Shown: piece after piece, positions 12,254-20,329 of the stretch
How the letters are laid out: each line of letters starts with the position of its first letter
Numbering within the stretch: the first letter of the stretch is position 1
Assembly: GCF_900168195.1 (NCBI RefSeq)
Contig: NZ_FUYX01000006.1
Location: forward strand, 186,001-250,000
DNA: 64,000 bases
DNA from: Allobosea thiooxidans
Lineage (GTDB): Bacteria > Pseudomonadota > Alphaproteobacteria > Rhizobiales > Beijerinckiaceae
Reading direction: 5' to 3'
Notes under the pieces: model-generated
Told to the model about the DNA's origin: nothing
Seen by the model: only the letters and a program-made list of their open reading frames with translations
Database searches by the model: none
Position numbers and translations under genes: made by a program

Positions 12254-13225
12254 ATGTCGTTCCCGCACGAGCCAGGAGTGCCCCTGCGCAGGCGCAGCCG
12301 CTGGTGGTGGCTCGGCCCGCTGGCGAGCTTCGCCATCTTCGGCGCCTCGCTGGTCGTGCTCTGGCACATCATCAGCCAGATGGAGCCGGGCGAGCTCGCC
12401 GGTGCCTTCGCCAATGCTAGCCTGCGCCAGCTCGGCCTCGCAGCCGCCTTCACGGCACTGAGCTACCTGCTGCTCACCGGCTACGACGCGCTGGCGCTGC
12501 GCCGGCTCGGCCTGTCGATCCCCTATCGGACAACGGCCCTCGCTTCCTTCACCAGCTATTCGGTCTCGTTCACGCTGGGCTTCCCGATCGTGACCGGCGG
12601 CACCGTGCGCTACTGGATCTATTCCCCCAAGGGCGTGCGCGCCTCCGAGGTCGCGAGCCTGACGGTGATCGCCGGCCTGACCTTCTGGCTCGGCCTGGGC
12701 GCCATCCTCTGCGCAAGCCTGATCTATTCGGCCGATTCCGTGGCGCTGCTGGCGCGGACCTCGCCGCTCATCGTCCAGATCGTCGGCGGCCTCGTGGGAC
12801 TGGGCATCGTCGGCTATCTCATTTGGATCGCGACCGACGAGCGCAGCCTGCGCGTGCGGGGCTGGAACCTGCACCTGCCGGGGCTGGGCACCACGCTCGG
12901 CCAGATGGCGCTGGGAGCCTGCGAGGTCTGCGCCGCGGCGGCGGTGCTCTTCGTGCTGCTGCCCGGCGGCTACAACCTCGAATACCCGACCTTCCTCGCG
13001 GCCTATATCTTCGCCTGCCTGATCGGCATCGCCAGCCACGCGCCGGGCGGGCTCGGCGTCTTCGAGGCGACGATGCTGGTCGCGCTCAACCGCTTCCCCT
13101 ACGAGCAGGTCCTCGGGGCGCTGCTGATCTTCCGGGTGATCTACTACGTCCTGCCGTTCATCCTGGCGCTGGCTATGCTCGCGCTGAACGAGATCATCCG
13201 CCGGATCCGCCGACACGAGCCTTGA
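12254..13225 (+). CDS. MprF-N-like flippase family membrane protein (UPF0104 type)
   Basis: A 323-residue integral membrane protein with about eight hydrophobic helices. TGGTVRYWIY and the C-terminal SHAPGGLGVFEATML are the recurring signatures of the lysylphosphatidylglycerol flippase-like (YbhN/UPF0104) family. It carries only the membrane half: the aminoacyl-transferase domain of MprF is missing, which is usual for this subfamily. The function is probably movement of a lipid or lipid-linked molecule across the inner membrane, with unknown substrate. The ATG at 12254 has GAGAG just upstream; a longer frame from 12155 adds an Arg-rich stretch unlike the family. It is convergent with the next gene, with 5 bases between. 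Confidence 0.82.
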   Translation: MSFPHEPGVPLRRRSRWWWLGPLASFAIFGASLVVLWHIISQMEPGELAGAFANASLRQLGLAAAFTALSYLLLTGYDALALRRLGLSIPYRTTALASFTSYSVSFTLGFPIVTGGTVRYWIYSPKGVRASEVASLTVIAGLTFWLGLGAILCASLIYSADSVALLARTSPLIVQIVGGLVGLGIVGYLIWIATDERSLRVRGWNLHLPGLGTTLGQMALGACEVCAAAAVLFVLLPGGYNLEYPTFLAAYIFACLIGIASHAPGGLGVFEATMLVALNRFPYEQVLGALLIFRVIYYVLPFILALAMLALNEIIRRIRRHEP

Positions 13226-13230
13226 GGCCG

Positions 13231-13989
13231 CTACTTCACGGCGATGATGAGCAGCAGGAAGGCGAGCAGCAGCAGGAGCAGCCTGAAACTCCAGTTGAGC
13301 TTGCGCAGTTGTTCGAGCCCGTCCTCCCGCCAATCCTCCTCGGCCCCGGCCTCATGCGCCGCCGCCGGCGCGGGGGCCGCGGCGGCTTCGACGGTTGCCG
13401 AAGGCTCCGGTTTCGCCAGCGGCTGCCAGGCGATGCCGTCGATGAAGCCGCGTGCCGGCACGATGGCGCGCCCATCCGCCCCCGGTGCCAGATACCAGCC
13501 GAGGGGGCCGGCCTGTGGCGCGTCCCGGTCCTCCTCCCGCATCCAGAGATTCGTCGTCGCGCCGAGCGAGACCTCATCGGCGAGGCCGTTGAGCATGTCC
13601 GCCTTGAGCGCCTCGAAGACGGCAGGCGCCAGGAACGCCTCGGCGAACGGGGTCTCGGCGCCGTTCTCCTCGCGATAGCCGAGCATCAGCAGGAGGCGCG
13701 GCTGCTCGCTCGAGGCCGGCAGCGGGCGCAGGGTGAGGCCGACCGCGCCCACCTCGTCGTCGAAGCCGGCGCGCCGCAGCACGCCATCCGCCACCCGCGC
13801 CTCGGCAAGGATGCGCTGGCCATCCTCGAGGCGCCCGTCACGGCTCTCGAAGCCGCCGACGAAGCGCAGCCCCGCGGCCTTGAGCCGGAAGCGCCGGGCC
13901 GACCCCTGGACATAGCGGGCCGACGAGCCCTCGATTGCCATCCGCCCGTCGCCGAGGGACATGCTGCGCATTGCCGGTGATTCGTTCAT
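13231..13989 (-). CDS. Hypothetical protein with C-terminal membrane anchor
   Basis: A 252-residue protein that I do not recognise. The soluble part (about residues 1-190) has several RLLLMLGY- and WYLAPGADGR-like strands. An Ala/Pro-rich linker follows (about 185-212), and a single hydrophobic helix, RLLLLLLAFLLLIIAVK, ends the protein, so it should be tail-anchored with its bulk in the cytoplasm. The start at 13989 was chosen because GGACGGGAG precedes it; a longer frame to 14106 would overlap the GST promoter region. It is convergent with the flippase-like gene and divergent from the GST gene. Confidence 0.72.
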   Translation of the reverse strand: MNESPAMRSMSLGDGRMAIEGSSARYVQGSARRFRLKAAGLRFVGGFESRDGRLEDGQRILAEARVADGVLRRAGFDDEVGAVGLTLRPLPASSEQPRLLLMLGYREENGAETPFAEAFLAPAVFEALKADMLNGLADEVSLGATTNLWMREEDRDAPQAGPLGWYLAPGADGRAIVPARGFIDGIAWQPLAKPEPSATVEAAAAPAPAAAHEAGAEEDWREDGLEQLRKLNWSFRLLLLLLAFLLLIIAVK

Positions 13990-14111
13990 GCTCCCGTCCT
14001 GTTTCGCGGCGAGGATAGCAGTTCGACCCGGCCTCGTCAGGCAAAGGGTACTGGCTGCACCGCGACGCCGTCGCAGCGATCGCAACGTCGAATTCGAAGG
14101 AGACAATGCTC

Positions 14112-14747
14112 ATGACGGACGAGCTCGTCGTCTACACCAACCCGATGTCGCGCGGGCGCATCGCCCGCTGGATGCTGGAAGAGGTCGGCCGCCCCTATCG
14201 CGCCGAGATCCTCGGCTTCGGCGCGCCGATGAAGAGCGCCGCGTACAAGGCGCTCAACCCGATGGGCAAGGTGCCGACGCTCGTCCATGGCGATATGGTC
14301 GTGACCGAATGCGCGGCGATCTGCGCCTATCTGGCCGACGCCTTCCCCGAGGCCGGGCTGGCGCCCGATCGGAGCAGCCGCCTGCGCGGTCCTTATTACC
14401 GCTGGCTGTTCTTCAGCGCCGGGCCGCTCGAGGCGGCCGTCAGCAACAAGGCCTTCGGTCTCGAAGTTCCGCCGGACCGGGAGCGCGCCATCGGCTACGG
14501 GAACTTCGCCGATGCGATGGACACGCTGGAATATGCGGTCGGCCGGAACGAGTATCTCGTCGGCGATCGCTTCAGCGCCGCCGATGTCTATGTCGGCTCG
14601 CAGATCCTCTGGGGCCTGCAGTTCGGCTCGATCGAGAAACGGCCGGTCTTCGAGGCCTATGGCGCGCGGCTTGCCGCCAGGCCGGCGGCGAAGCGGGCGA
14701 ACGAGATCGACAACGCGCTGATCGCCGAGATGCAGAAGGCCGGCTGA
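14112..14747 (+). CDS. Glutathione S-transferase family protein
   Basis: About 211 residues. The N-terminal thioredoxin-like domain has LVVYTNPMSRGRIARWMLEE with Ser in the active-site region, NPMGKVPTLV (the cis-Pro loop that binds the glutathione backbone) and VVTECAAICAYLAD (the ESxAI-type motif). The C-terminal helical domain has VGDRFSAADVYVGSQ, the usual N-capping motif. It likely conjugates or reduces electrophiles with glutathione. The ATG at 14112 lies 9 bases after AAGGAG; the ATG at 14106 is only 3 bases away and is less likely. Substrate is unknown. Confidence 0.9.
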   Translation: MTDELVVYTNPMSRGRIARWMLEEVGRPYRAEILGFGAPMKSAAYKALNPMGKVPTLVHGDMVVTECAAICAYLADAFPEAGLAPDRSSRLRGPYYRWLFFSAGPLEAAVSNKAFGLEVPPDRERAIGYGNFADAMDTLEYAVGRNEYLVGDRFSAADVYVGSQILWGLQFGSIEKRPVFEAYGARLAARPAAKRANEIDNALIAEMQKAG

Positions 14748-14886
14748 GCCGGGAGACGCGCCCGACGCATGGCGCATCGCCGGCAGGGCGGGTTGCCGCG
14801 CCCTGCCGGCAGGTCTAATGCTGCCGCCCGATCCCCGTCCGCCGCTGCCGCCCGAGCGCAGCCGCCGGCCAGCTTTCGCGATCGCC

Positions 14887-16125
14887 ATGAACGACATGTC
14901 CGCAATCGCCCGGCCGCGCCACGGCATGGGCTTCTATCCCTTCGTGGGCCTGACCGCCGCTCTGATGGCGACGAATGCGCTCGCCATCGACTCCATGCTG
15001 CCGGCCCTGCCGCAGATGGCCGAGGCGCTCGGCATCGCCGAGGCCAACCAGCGCCAGTGGATCATCACCGCCTATCTGCTCGGCTTCGGCGTCTCGCAGA
15101 TCTTCTACGGCACGATCTCGGATCGCTATGGACGCCGCCCGGTCCTGCTCGTCGGGCTCGCGATCTACGTTTTCGCCAGCGTCGTCGCCGCCTTCGCCGG
15201 CTCGTTCCAGGCGATGATGGCGGCGCGCGTCCTGCAGGGCATCGGCGCGGCGGCGACGCGCGTGCTCGTCGTCTCGATCGTGCGCGACTGCTATTCCGGC
15301 CGCGAGATGGCGCGCGTCATGTCGCTGGCCATGATCGTCTTCCTGGCCGTGCCGATCCTCGCCCCCTCGATCGGCCAGGCGATCCTCTGGGTCGCACCCT
15401 GGCGCTGGATCTTCGGCGTGCTGACCGCCTTCGGCGCCGCCGTCATGATCTGGGCGATGCTGAAGCTGCCGGAAACGCAGCATCCGGAGGATCGCAAGCC
15501 GATCGAACCGAAAAGCGTCGCCGCCGCCTTCCGCACCACGCTGACGAGCCGCATCGGCGTCGGCTACATGCTGGCCATGGCCTTCGTGCTCGGCGGGCTG
15601 TTCGGCTTCATCAATTCGGCGCAGCAGGTCTTCGTCGACGTCTTCCGGACGCCGGAGCTGTTCACCACCATCTTCGCGCTGATCGCCCTGTTCATGGCGG
15701 CGGCCTCGCTGCTCAACTCGCGCATCGTGGGCCGGCTCGGCATGCGCCGCGTCTCGCATGGCGCGCTCATCGGCTACATCGCGCTGACCGGCCTGCACGC
15801 AGCCATCGCGCTGGCCGGCCACGAGTCGCTGTGGAGCTTCGCGATCCTGCAGGGCGGAGCGATGTTCTGCTTCGGCCTGATCGGGCCGAATTTCGGCGCC
15901 ATGGCGATGGAGCCGCTGGGCCATGTCGCGGGGACGGCTTCCTCGGTGCAGGGCTTCGTGACGACCGTGATCGGGGCGCTGCTCGGCTTCTATATCGGCC
16001 AGCACTTCGACGGCACGATCATTCCGCTGACGCTCGGCTTCGCGCTCTGCGGCCTCGCCGCGCTGGTGACCGTGCTGGTCGTCGAAGGGGGCCGGCTGTT
16101 CCACCCCGCCCCGGGCCGCGCCTGA
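14887..16125 (+). CDS. MFS transporter, Bcr/CflA drug-resistance type
   Basis: About 412 residues with twelve predicted membrane helices. Features: AIDSMLPALPQM at the end of helix 1, the MFS loop 2-3 motif in SDRYGRRPVLLVG, and ARVLQGIGAAATRVL for helix 4 (the antiporter motif C region of drug:H+ antiporters). Proteins of this type export chloramphenicol, bicyclomycin or unknown metabolites in exchange for protons. The start is uncertain: ATG 14887 gives a family-like N terminus, an in-frame ATG at 14818 adds a Pro/Arg-rich leader, and neither has a strong ribosome-binding site. It follows the GST gene by about 140 bases. Confidence 0.87.
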   Translation: MNDMSAIARPRHGMGFYPFVGLTAALMATNALAIDSMLPALPQMAEALGIAEANQRQWIITAYLLGFGVSQIFYGTISDRYGRRPVLLVGLAIYVFASVVAAFAGSFQAMMAARVLQGIGAAATRVLVVSIVRDCYSGREMARVMSLAMIVFLAVPILAPSIGQAILWVAPWRWIFGVLTAFGAAVMIWAMLKLPETQHPEDRKPIEPKSVAAAFRTTLTSRIGVGYMLAMAFVLGGLFGFINSAQQVFVDVFRTPELFTTIFALIALFMAAASLLNSRIVGRLGMRRVSHGALIGYIALTGLHAAIALAGHESLWSFAILQGGAMFCFGLIGPNFGAMAMEPLGHVAGTASSVQGFVTTVIGALLGFYIGQHFDGTIIPLTLGFALCGLAALVTVLVVEGGRLFHPAPGRA

Positions 16126-16260
16126 GCCGCATCCGCCCCTCGGATCCGCCGCCTGCGGCGACGGGCATGCCTGGAATGCTCTTCAGTCCGGTCGGGGCGA
16201 AAGAGCTTCGCCTTGGCCCGGGAAAGCGCCGCCATCCGCCTTCCCGCTGTCGCGCGCGTC

Positions 16261-16470
16261 CTACGCGACCTTGAGGTTCACCGCGGCGTTCTTGCCGGTC
16301 TTGCGATCGGGCTCGAGGTCGTAGCTGACCTTCTGGCCTTCGTTCAGGCCGTGCAGACCCGCACGCGTCACCGCGCTGATATGGACGAAGACGTCACCGC
16401 CGCCCTGATCCGGCGTGATGAAGCCGTAGCCCTTGGTCTCGTTGAACCATTTCACGGTTCCAGTACTCAC
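16261..16470 (-). CDS. Cold-shock protein (CspA family), GTG start
   Basis: A 69-residue single-stranded nucleic-acid-binding protein, an OB-fold RNA chaperone. It contains [19 protein letters not shown] (RNP1) and DVFVHISAV (RNP2), and ends with NLKVA before TAG at 16261. The start is GTG at 16470, where GGAAGGAA sits upstream at good spacing. An overlapping ATG is out of frame (ATGTGA), and the open frame runs further upstream without homology, so automated calls may get this start wrong. The 277 bases upstream to the divergent 16748 gene leave room for the long 5' leader usual for csp mRNAs. Confidence 0.93.
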   Translation of the reverse strand: MSTGTVKWFNETKGYGFITPDQGGGDVFVHISAVTRAGLHGLNEGQKVSYDLEPDRKTGKNAAVNLKVA

Positions 16471-16747
16471 ATGCCGTTCCTTCCGTAAGGCTTGCCGGAG
16501 CTGTCCGGCGCAGCACTGTAGGTGCCAAATCGCGCCGGTTGCAACGACGCGCCGCACAAACCCTGCCGCGCATGCGAAATGCCGGCCGGCAATGCCGCCC
16601 GCGCAGGCCAGTGCCGACGCAATCCGCTTGCGGTCGGCGCGCCGCTCCCGCATGAACGGCGAAAGCAAGCGATCGAGCGCTGCGCCAGAATGCGGTACCG
16701 GCTTTTTGCGCAGCGCTCCGAACTTTGAGAACCGAGGGAGCTGCGCC

Positions 16748-17434
16748 ATGAGCAACTACGTGATCGATCCGCCGGCCATCACCGCCGTTCCGGTCGCGGG
16801 AGGCGGCTCCTTCCCGGTCCGGCGCATCTTCTGCGTTGGCCGCAACTATGCCGAGCACGCCCGCGAGATGGGGCACGACCCCGACCGCGAGGAACCGTTC
16901 TTCTTCACCAAGCCGGCCGATGCGCTGCTGATCAACGGCGCCGACATGCCCTACCCGGCCAAGACCAAGGACCTCCACCACGAGATGGAGCTGGTCGTGG
17001 CGATCGGCACCGGCGGCAAGGACATCCCCGAATCCGAGGCGCTCGCCCATGTCTATGGCTATGCCGCCGGCCTCGACATGACACGGCGCGACCTGCAGGC
17101 CGTGGCCAAGAAGGCGGGGCGGCCCTGGGACATGGCGAAGGGCTTCGACCTCTCCGGGCCGATCGGCGAGATCGTGCCGGCGAGCCATGCCGGCCATCCC
17201 AGCGCCGGCAAGATCGAACTCACCGTCAACGGCGTGGTGCGCCAGAGCTCCGACCTCGCCAAGCAGATCTGGAACGTCGAGGAGACGATCGCCTATCTCT
17301 CCGGCCTGGTCGAGCTGAAGCCCGGCGACCTGATCTTCACCGGCACGCCGGAAGGCGTGGCCGCCGTGGGCCAGGGCGACGTGCTCGAGGGCGAGATCGC
17401 CGGCGTCGGCACCGTCCGCACCCGCATCGTCTGA
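16748..17434 (+). CDS. Fumarylacetoacetate hydrolase family protein
   Basis: A 228-residue FAH-fold enzyme. [18 protein letters not shown] begins the fold, and [11 protein letters not shown] and [11 protein letters not shown] supply the metal-binding acidic residues. [14 protein letters not shown] and [15 protein letters not shown] complete the signature. The family cleaves or decarboxylates beta-diketo acids in aromatic or sugar-acid catabolism (fumarylpyruvate, acylpyruvate and 2-keto-3-deoxy acids); the exact substrate cannot be told. The ATG at 16748 follows GAGGGAG. It is separated by 26 bases from the DapA-like gene, so the pair is probably one operon acting on a keto acid. Confidence 0.9.
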   Translation: MSNYVIDPPAITAVPVAGGGSFPVRRIFCVGRNYAEHAREMGHDPDREEPFFFTKPADALLINGADMPYPAKTKDLHHEMELVVAIGTGGKDIPESEALAHVYGYAAGLDMTRRDLQAVAKKAGRPWDMAKGFDLSGPIGEIVPASHAGHPSAGKIELTVNGVVRQSSDLAKQIWNVEETIAYLSGLVELKPGDLIFTGTPEGVAAVGQGDVLEGEIAGVGTVRTRIV

Positions 17435-17460
17435 TCCGACCGCAAGACAAGGACCGCATC

Positions 17461-18390
17461 ATGCGCCTCACCCCCGACGCCTCGGGCGTCTTCCCGATCG
17501 CGCCGACGCCGTTCAATCCGGATGGCAGCGTCGACTGGACCTCGGCCGACCGGCTGTTCGAATTCTATCACGACATCGGCTCCGACGGCATCACCGTGCT
17601 CGGCATCATGGGCGAAGCGCCCAAGCTCGAGCCGGAGGAATCGGTCGGGCTCGTCAAGCGCGCGGTGGCGAAGATGGGCGGGAAGCCGATCATCGTCGGC
17701 GTCTCGGCGCCCGGCTTCGCAGCGATGCGCTCGCTCGCCCGGCAGGCAATGGATCTCGGCGCCGGCGGCGTGATGATCGCGCCGCCGCCCTCGCTGCGCA
17801 CCGACGACCAGATCACCGGCTATTACGCCCAGGCGGTCGAAGCGATCGGGACCGACATCCCCTTCGTCATCCAGGACTACCCGCTGACGCTTTCGGTGGT
17901 GATGACACCGGCGGTGATCCGCAAGATCGTCATGGACAACCCATCCTGCGTGATGCTGAAGCATGAGGACTGGCCGGGGCTGGAGAAGATCTCGGCGCTG
18001 CGCAAGTTCCAGGCCGAGGGCTCGCTCAGGCCGATCTCGATCGTGACCGGCAATGGCGGCCTCTTCCTCGATTTCGAGATGGAGCGCGGCGCGGATGGCG
18101 CCAATACCGGCTATGCCTTCCCGGAGCTGCTGATCGACGTCGTCCGCCTGCAGAAGGCCGGCCAGCGCGACGCGGCGCACGACATCTTCGACGTGCATCT
18201 GCCGCTGATGCGCTACGAGCAGCAGCAGGGCGTGGGCCTCGCCGTGCGCAAATACACGCTGGCGAAGCGCGGCATCCTCAGCCATGACGCCCAGCGCAAG
18301 CCGGGCTCGGCTCTCAGCGCCGCGGCCAAGGCCGAGGTCGACTACCTGCTCGCCCGGATCGCCAAGCACGATCGCCGCGCGAAGATCTGA
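17461..18390 (+). CDS. Dihydrodipicolinate synthase/N-acetylneuraminate lyase family protein
   Basis: A 309-residue class I aldolase-like TIM barrel. GVFPIAPTPFNPDGSVDW opens the barrel, GSDGITVLGIMGEAPKL is the usual strand carrying the substrate-carboxylate loop, VIQDYPLT carries the catalytic Tyr, and MLKHEDWPG contains the probable Schiff-base Lys. These enzymes add or release pyruvate from keto acids. The real dapA is normally in another context and has GTTGE at the loop; here it reads GIMGE, so a catabolic aldolase or dehydratase is more likely. It is probably co-transcribed with the FAH-family gene 26 bases upstream. Confidence 0.88.
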   Translation: MRLTPDASGVFPIAPTPFNPDGSVDWTSADRLFEFYHDIGSDGITVLGIMGEAPKLEPEESVGLVKRAVAKMGGKPIIVGVSAPGFAAMRSLARQAMDLGAGGVMIAPPPSLRTDDQITGYYAQAVEAIGTDIPFVIQDYPLTLSVVMTPAVIRKIVMDNPSCVMLKHEDWPGLEKISALRKFQAEGSLRPISIVTGNGGLFLDFEMERGADGANTGYAFPELLIDVVRLQKAGQRDAAHDIFDVHLPLMRYEQQQGVGLAVRKYTLAKRGILSHDAQRKPGSALSAAAKAEVDYLLARIAKHDRRAKI

Positions 18391-18401
18391 AGCGACGCCA
18401 C

Positions 18402-18494
18402 CGTCATGCTCGCCCTCGTGGCGAGCATCCACGTCTTGAGCACGGCCTTCGACCAGCGAAGAGGTGGATGGTCGGGACAAGCCCGACCATGACG
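18402..18494. repeat. Palindromic intergenic repeat, family A (copy 2)
   Basis: Same layout as the copy at 9088: a GTCATGCTCGCC/GGCGAGCAT arm pair on the left and GGTCGGG/CCCGACC on the right, with a middle region containing ACGTCTTGAGCAC and CGACCAGCGAAG. It fills the gap between the convergent DapA-like and PCuAC genes. Confidence 0.85.
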
Positions 18495-18510
18495 GCAGAC
18501 GGCCTGGGGC

Positions 18511-18993
18511 TTAGTGCCCCTTGTGCTGGCCCTCGCCGCCGCCCTTGGCGGCGATCGAATCCACCTTGAACTCGACATCGACGCTGCCGGCCTTCTCGAA
18601 GGTCAGCGTGCCCTTCATCATCTCGCCCTGGTTCAGCTGCTGCTTCAGCTCCATGAACATGATGTGGTAGCCGCCGGGCTTGAACTCGACCTTGGCGCCG
18701 GCCGGGACCTCAACGCCCTGCTCCATCGGCCGCATGGTCATGACGCCATCCTTCACCGCCATCTCGTGGATCTCGGAGCGCGCCGCGAAGGGGACGGACA
18801 CGGAGACGAGCCGGTCGGCGACCGCGCCGGTGTTCTCGATGCTGAGATAGCCGCCGCCGACCTTGGCGCCCGCCGGCGTGGCACGCGACCAGGGATGGCC
18901 GATCTTCAGCGGGCCCGCCTTGAACTCATGGGCGGAGGCGAAACCGGCCGAGAGCGCGAGCACGGCAGCCGCGAGCGAGTACGAAAGCTTCAT
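18511..18993 (-). CDS. Periplasmic copper chaperone PCu(A)C
   Basis: A 160-residue exported protein. Residues 1-21 are a signal peptide (MKLSYSLAAAVLALSAGFAS, then AHEF). The mature domain has HPWSRATPAGAKVGGGYL and the methionine/histidine copper site spread over IHEM...MTMRP...YHIMFM, the H(M)x10Mx21HxM-type pattern of PCuAC. The Lys/Gly/His-rich end GGEGQHKGH may add a further metal ligand. The family delivers Cu(I) to the CuA site of cytochrome oxidase. The start at 18993 follows AGGATATCAACC; the longer frame to 19347 overlaps the next gene's register. A DUF2946 gene lies 109 bases upstream on the same strand. Confidence 0.92.
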   Translation of the reverse strand: MKLSYSLAAAVLALSAGFASAHEFKAGPLKIGHPWSRATPAGAKVGGGYLSIENTGAVADRLVSVSVPFAARSEIHEMAVKDGVMTMRPMEQGVEVPAGAKVEFKPGGYHIMFMELKQQLNQGEMMKGTLTFEKAGSVDVEFKVDSIAAKGGGEGQHKGH

Positions 18994-19102
18994 GGTTGAT
19001 ATCCTGAACGGACGGGCCGCTGACGCAGCCTCGTGAGGGAATGCCACCGCTCCATGCTGGAGCGCACAGGCCGGAATTCGAGGGGATTGAAAGGCCGGAG
19101 GT

Positions 19103-19480
19103 TCAGCCGGCAGGCGGCGCGCGCGATTGCGCAAGCCCGGCGGCGAACCGATGCGGCAGCCCCTCGGCCAGCGCGAAAGACGAGGGCAGGCGGATGGCGA
19201 GCCGCCCCGGCTCGGGCGCGGCCTCGACCGGAGGGCCGGCGAAGACCGGATTGAGCGGGCAGCCCTTGCAATGGGCGAGATCGCCGAGAGGAACGGACTG
19301 ACCGTCATCCGGAACGGGCGCGCCCGAGCAGAGCACGAAGCCGTCATGACCGCTCAGGGTCGCCAGCGCCGGAGCCGGCGCAAGCGCCAGGGCCAGCACG
19401 CACAGCGCATAGGCCGTCGCCAGCCAGACTCCGAGATCGGAGCGGCGAAGGCGGTCGAGAAAGGCGCCACGAGCCAGCAT
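19103..19480 (-). CDS. DUF2946-like small membrane protein
   Basis: A 125-residue protein with one hydrophobic segment near the N terminus (VWLATAYALCVLALALA), an extracytoplasmic region with CSG and HCKGCPLNP Cys/His motifs, and a Pro/Ala-rich end. The His plus Cys-X2-Cys motif is typical of the DUF2946 proteins found beside copper-handling genes. It precedes PCuAC on the same strand, which supports a role in copper acquisition; metal binding is inference. A longer frame in another register crosses it and is considered a shadow. Confidence 0.75.
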   Translation of the reverse strand: MLARGAFLDRLRRSDLGVWLATAYALCVLALALAPAPALATLSGHDGFVLCSGAPVPDDGQSVPLGDLAHCKGCPLNPVFAGPPVEAAPEPGRLAIRLPSSFALAEGLPHRFAAGLAQSRAPPAG

Positions 19481-19606
19481 GGCCGCAGATGGCGCCGCTT
19501 CCGCAGCTTCGTCAAGCCGCGCATTGCCGCATCCTTGCCGGAGCGCAAAGAGCGTTCCGGAGAATATTCTTCTCCCGGCATTGGTTTCTTTAAAAGAACG
19601 AACCGG

Positions 19607-19635
19607 TTGACAAAGAGGACGCTTTTCGCCAGATT
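19607..19635 (+). promoter_or_regulatory. Candidate housekeeping promoter of the met operon
   Basis: A perfect TTGACA at 19607-19612 is followed 17 bases later by CAGATT at 19630-19635, a weak -10. Transcription would begin about 20 bases before the SAM-II element. A perfect 10-bp palindrome AGAATATTCT lies just upstream at 19561-19570 and could bind a regulator. Confidence 0.5.
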
Positions 19636-19662
19636 GCAGATCGTTCCCGGAGCAATCGGGGA

Positions 19663-19716
19663 GCCGCGGAGATTTGAGCGAGCAGCTTGCGCCGCGTCAC
19701 CAAACGCTAAAGCGCC
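19663..19716 (+). promoter_or_regulatory. SAM-II riboswitch (metA-type) upstream of metNIQ
   Basis: This stretch matches the SAM-II aptamer as I remember it. The P1 strand CGCGG (19665-19669) is followed by AGATTTGA, then GCTTGC, then the pairing strand CCGCG (19692-19696) followed by T, and after eight bases CGCTAAAGC, the conserved GCTAAA. SAM-II is an H-type pseudoknot found in alphaproteobacterial methionine genes, and SAM binding usually blocks translation. A perfect 7-bp hairpin (CCACGAC / GTCGTGG, about 19715-19731) follows, then the Shine-Dalgarno of a leader ORF. The position before a methionine importer fits. A covariance-model search (Rfam SAM-II) would settle it. Confidence 0.82.
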
Positions 19717-19753
19717 ACGACTGGGTCGTGGGCTCCAGAACGAGGAGACTGAC

Positions 19754-19822
19754 ATGACCGTTGTGAAACCGAGCCGAAGCCAAGTCCGCTTCCGCCGAAT
19801 GCCCTGCTGCTGTCGACGCTGA
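19754..19822 (+). CDS. 22-codon leader peptide with three consecutive Cys codons
   Basis: MTVVKPSRSQVRFRRMPCCC followed by RR and TGA. It has the best ribosome-binding site in the area (GAGGAG ending 9 bases before the ATG) and sits directly after the SAM-II element. The basic body ends in Met-Pro-Cys-Cys-Cys-Arg-Arg, with the Cys codons TGC TGC TGT at 19805-19813. A GGCC-GAAA-GGCC hairpin (19831-19842) and a GCCGC/GCGGC hairpin (19869-19882) lie between its stop and the next gene's start, as expected if ribosome stalling at Cys codons controls downstream expression. This is inference; no homologue was checked. Confidence 0.6.
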   Translation: MTVVKPSRSQVRFRRMPCCCRR

Positions 19823-19895
19823 GATCGCAAGGCCGAAAGGCCGTCCCCATCCGATCGTTTCGACGAACGCCGCCTGAGCGGCCAAAGGCAGAGCC

Positions 19896-20144
19896 ATGTC
19901 CCAGTTTCATTCCGTTCCCAGCCGGGCCCGCCCGGCGCAGCAGGCCTATGTCATCGAGCTCGGCGAGGCCCAGATCGGGCTCGTGAGCCGGCGCGCCGAC
20001 GAGCGCGACTTCACCTTCGTCTCGGCCTCCGCCGCCTTCCGGGCTCTCGACGGCCAGCGCTTCGCCACGCCCGGCGCCGCCGAGGTCGCGGCACGCCGGC
20101 TCGTCCGCCCAGGGCGGCACGGGCCGCTGCCCCTGGCTTCGTGA
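19896..20144 (+). CDS. Small hypothetical protein in the met operon
   Basis: An 82-residue protein starting MSQFHSVPSRARPAQQAYVI. The middle part, IELGEAQIGLVSRRADERDF and FTFVSASAAFRALDGQRF, reads as a compact beta-alpha fold, and the end is Arg-rich. I do not recognise the family. AAAGG lies 7 bases before the ATG, next to a small hairpin. The next small ORF begins 7 bases after its stop and metN follows closely, so it should be on the metNIQ message under SAM-II control. Coding is supported by position, ribosome-binding site and codon use similar to neighbours, not by recognised homology. Confidence 0.6.
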   Translation: MSQFHSVPSRARPAQQAYVIELGEAQIGLVSRRADERDFTFVSASAAFRALDGQRFATPGAAEVAARRLVRPGRHGPLPLAS

Positions 20145-20151
20145 GGCGGCG

Positions 20152-20322
20152 ATGCGGTTCCTCCACGCCATCTGGCAGGATCTGACGGCCTGGTTCGCCC
20201 GGGCCGTGCCGGTGACGCTCGAATCCTACTACGGCGCGGGCGGCGAAGCCCGGCCCGTTCCGGTCCGCGACAGCCTGCATGAGCAGCCTGTCCCGCATTG
20301 GTCGTCCCACACGCATTTCTGA
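20152..20322 (+). CDS. 56-residue hypothetical ORF overlapping the metN ribosome-binding site
   Basis: It translates as MRFLHAIWQDLTAWFARAVP, then VTLESYYGAGGEARPVPV, ending in PHWSSHTHF. The N-terminal part could form an amphipathic helix. GAGGCGGCG precedes its ATG. Its TGA stop (20320-20322) overlaps the GAGG that serves metN, so translation of metN is probably coupled to it. I do not recognise it. It is shorter than most gene-calling cut-offs and could be a purely regulatory coupling ORF. Confidence 0.55.
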   Translation: MRFLHAIWQDLTAWFARAVPVTLESYYGAGGEARPVPVRDSLHEQPVPHWSSHTHF

Positions 20323-20329
20323 GGACATG

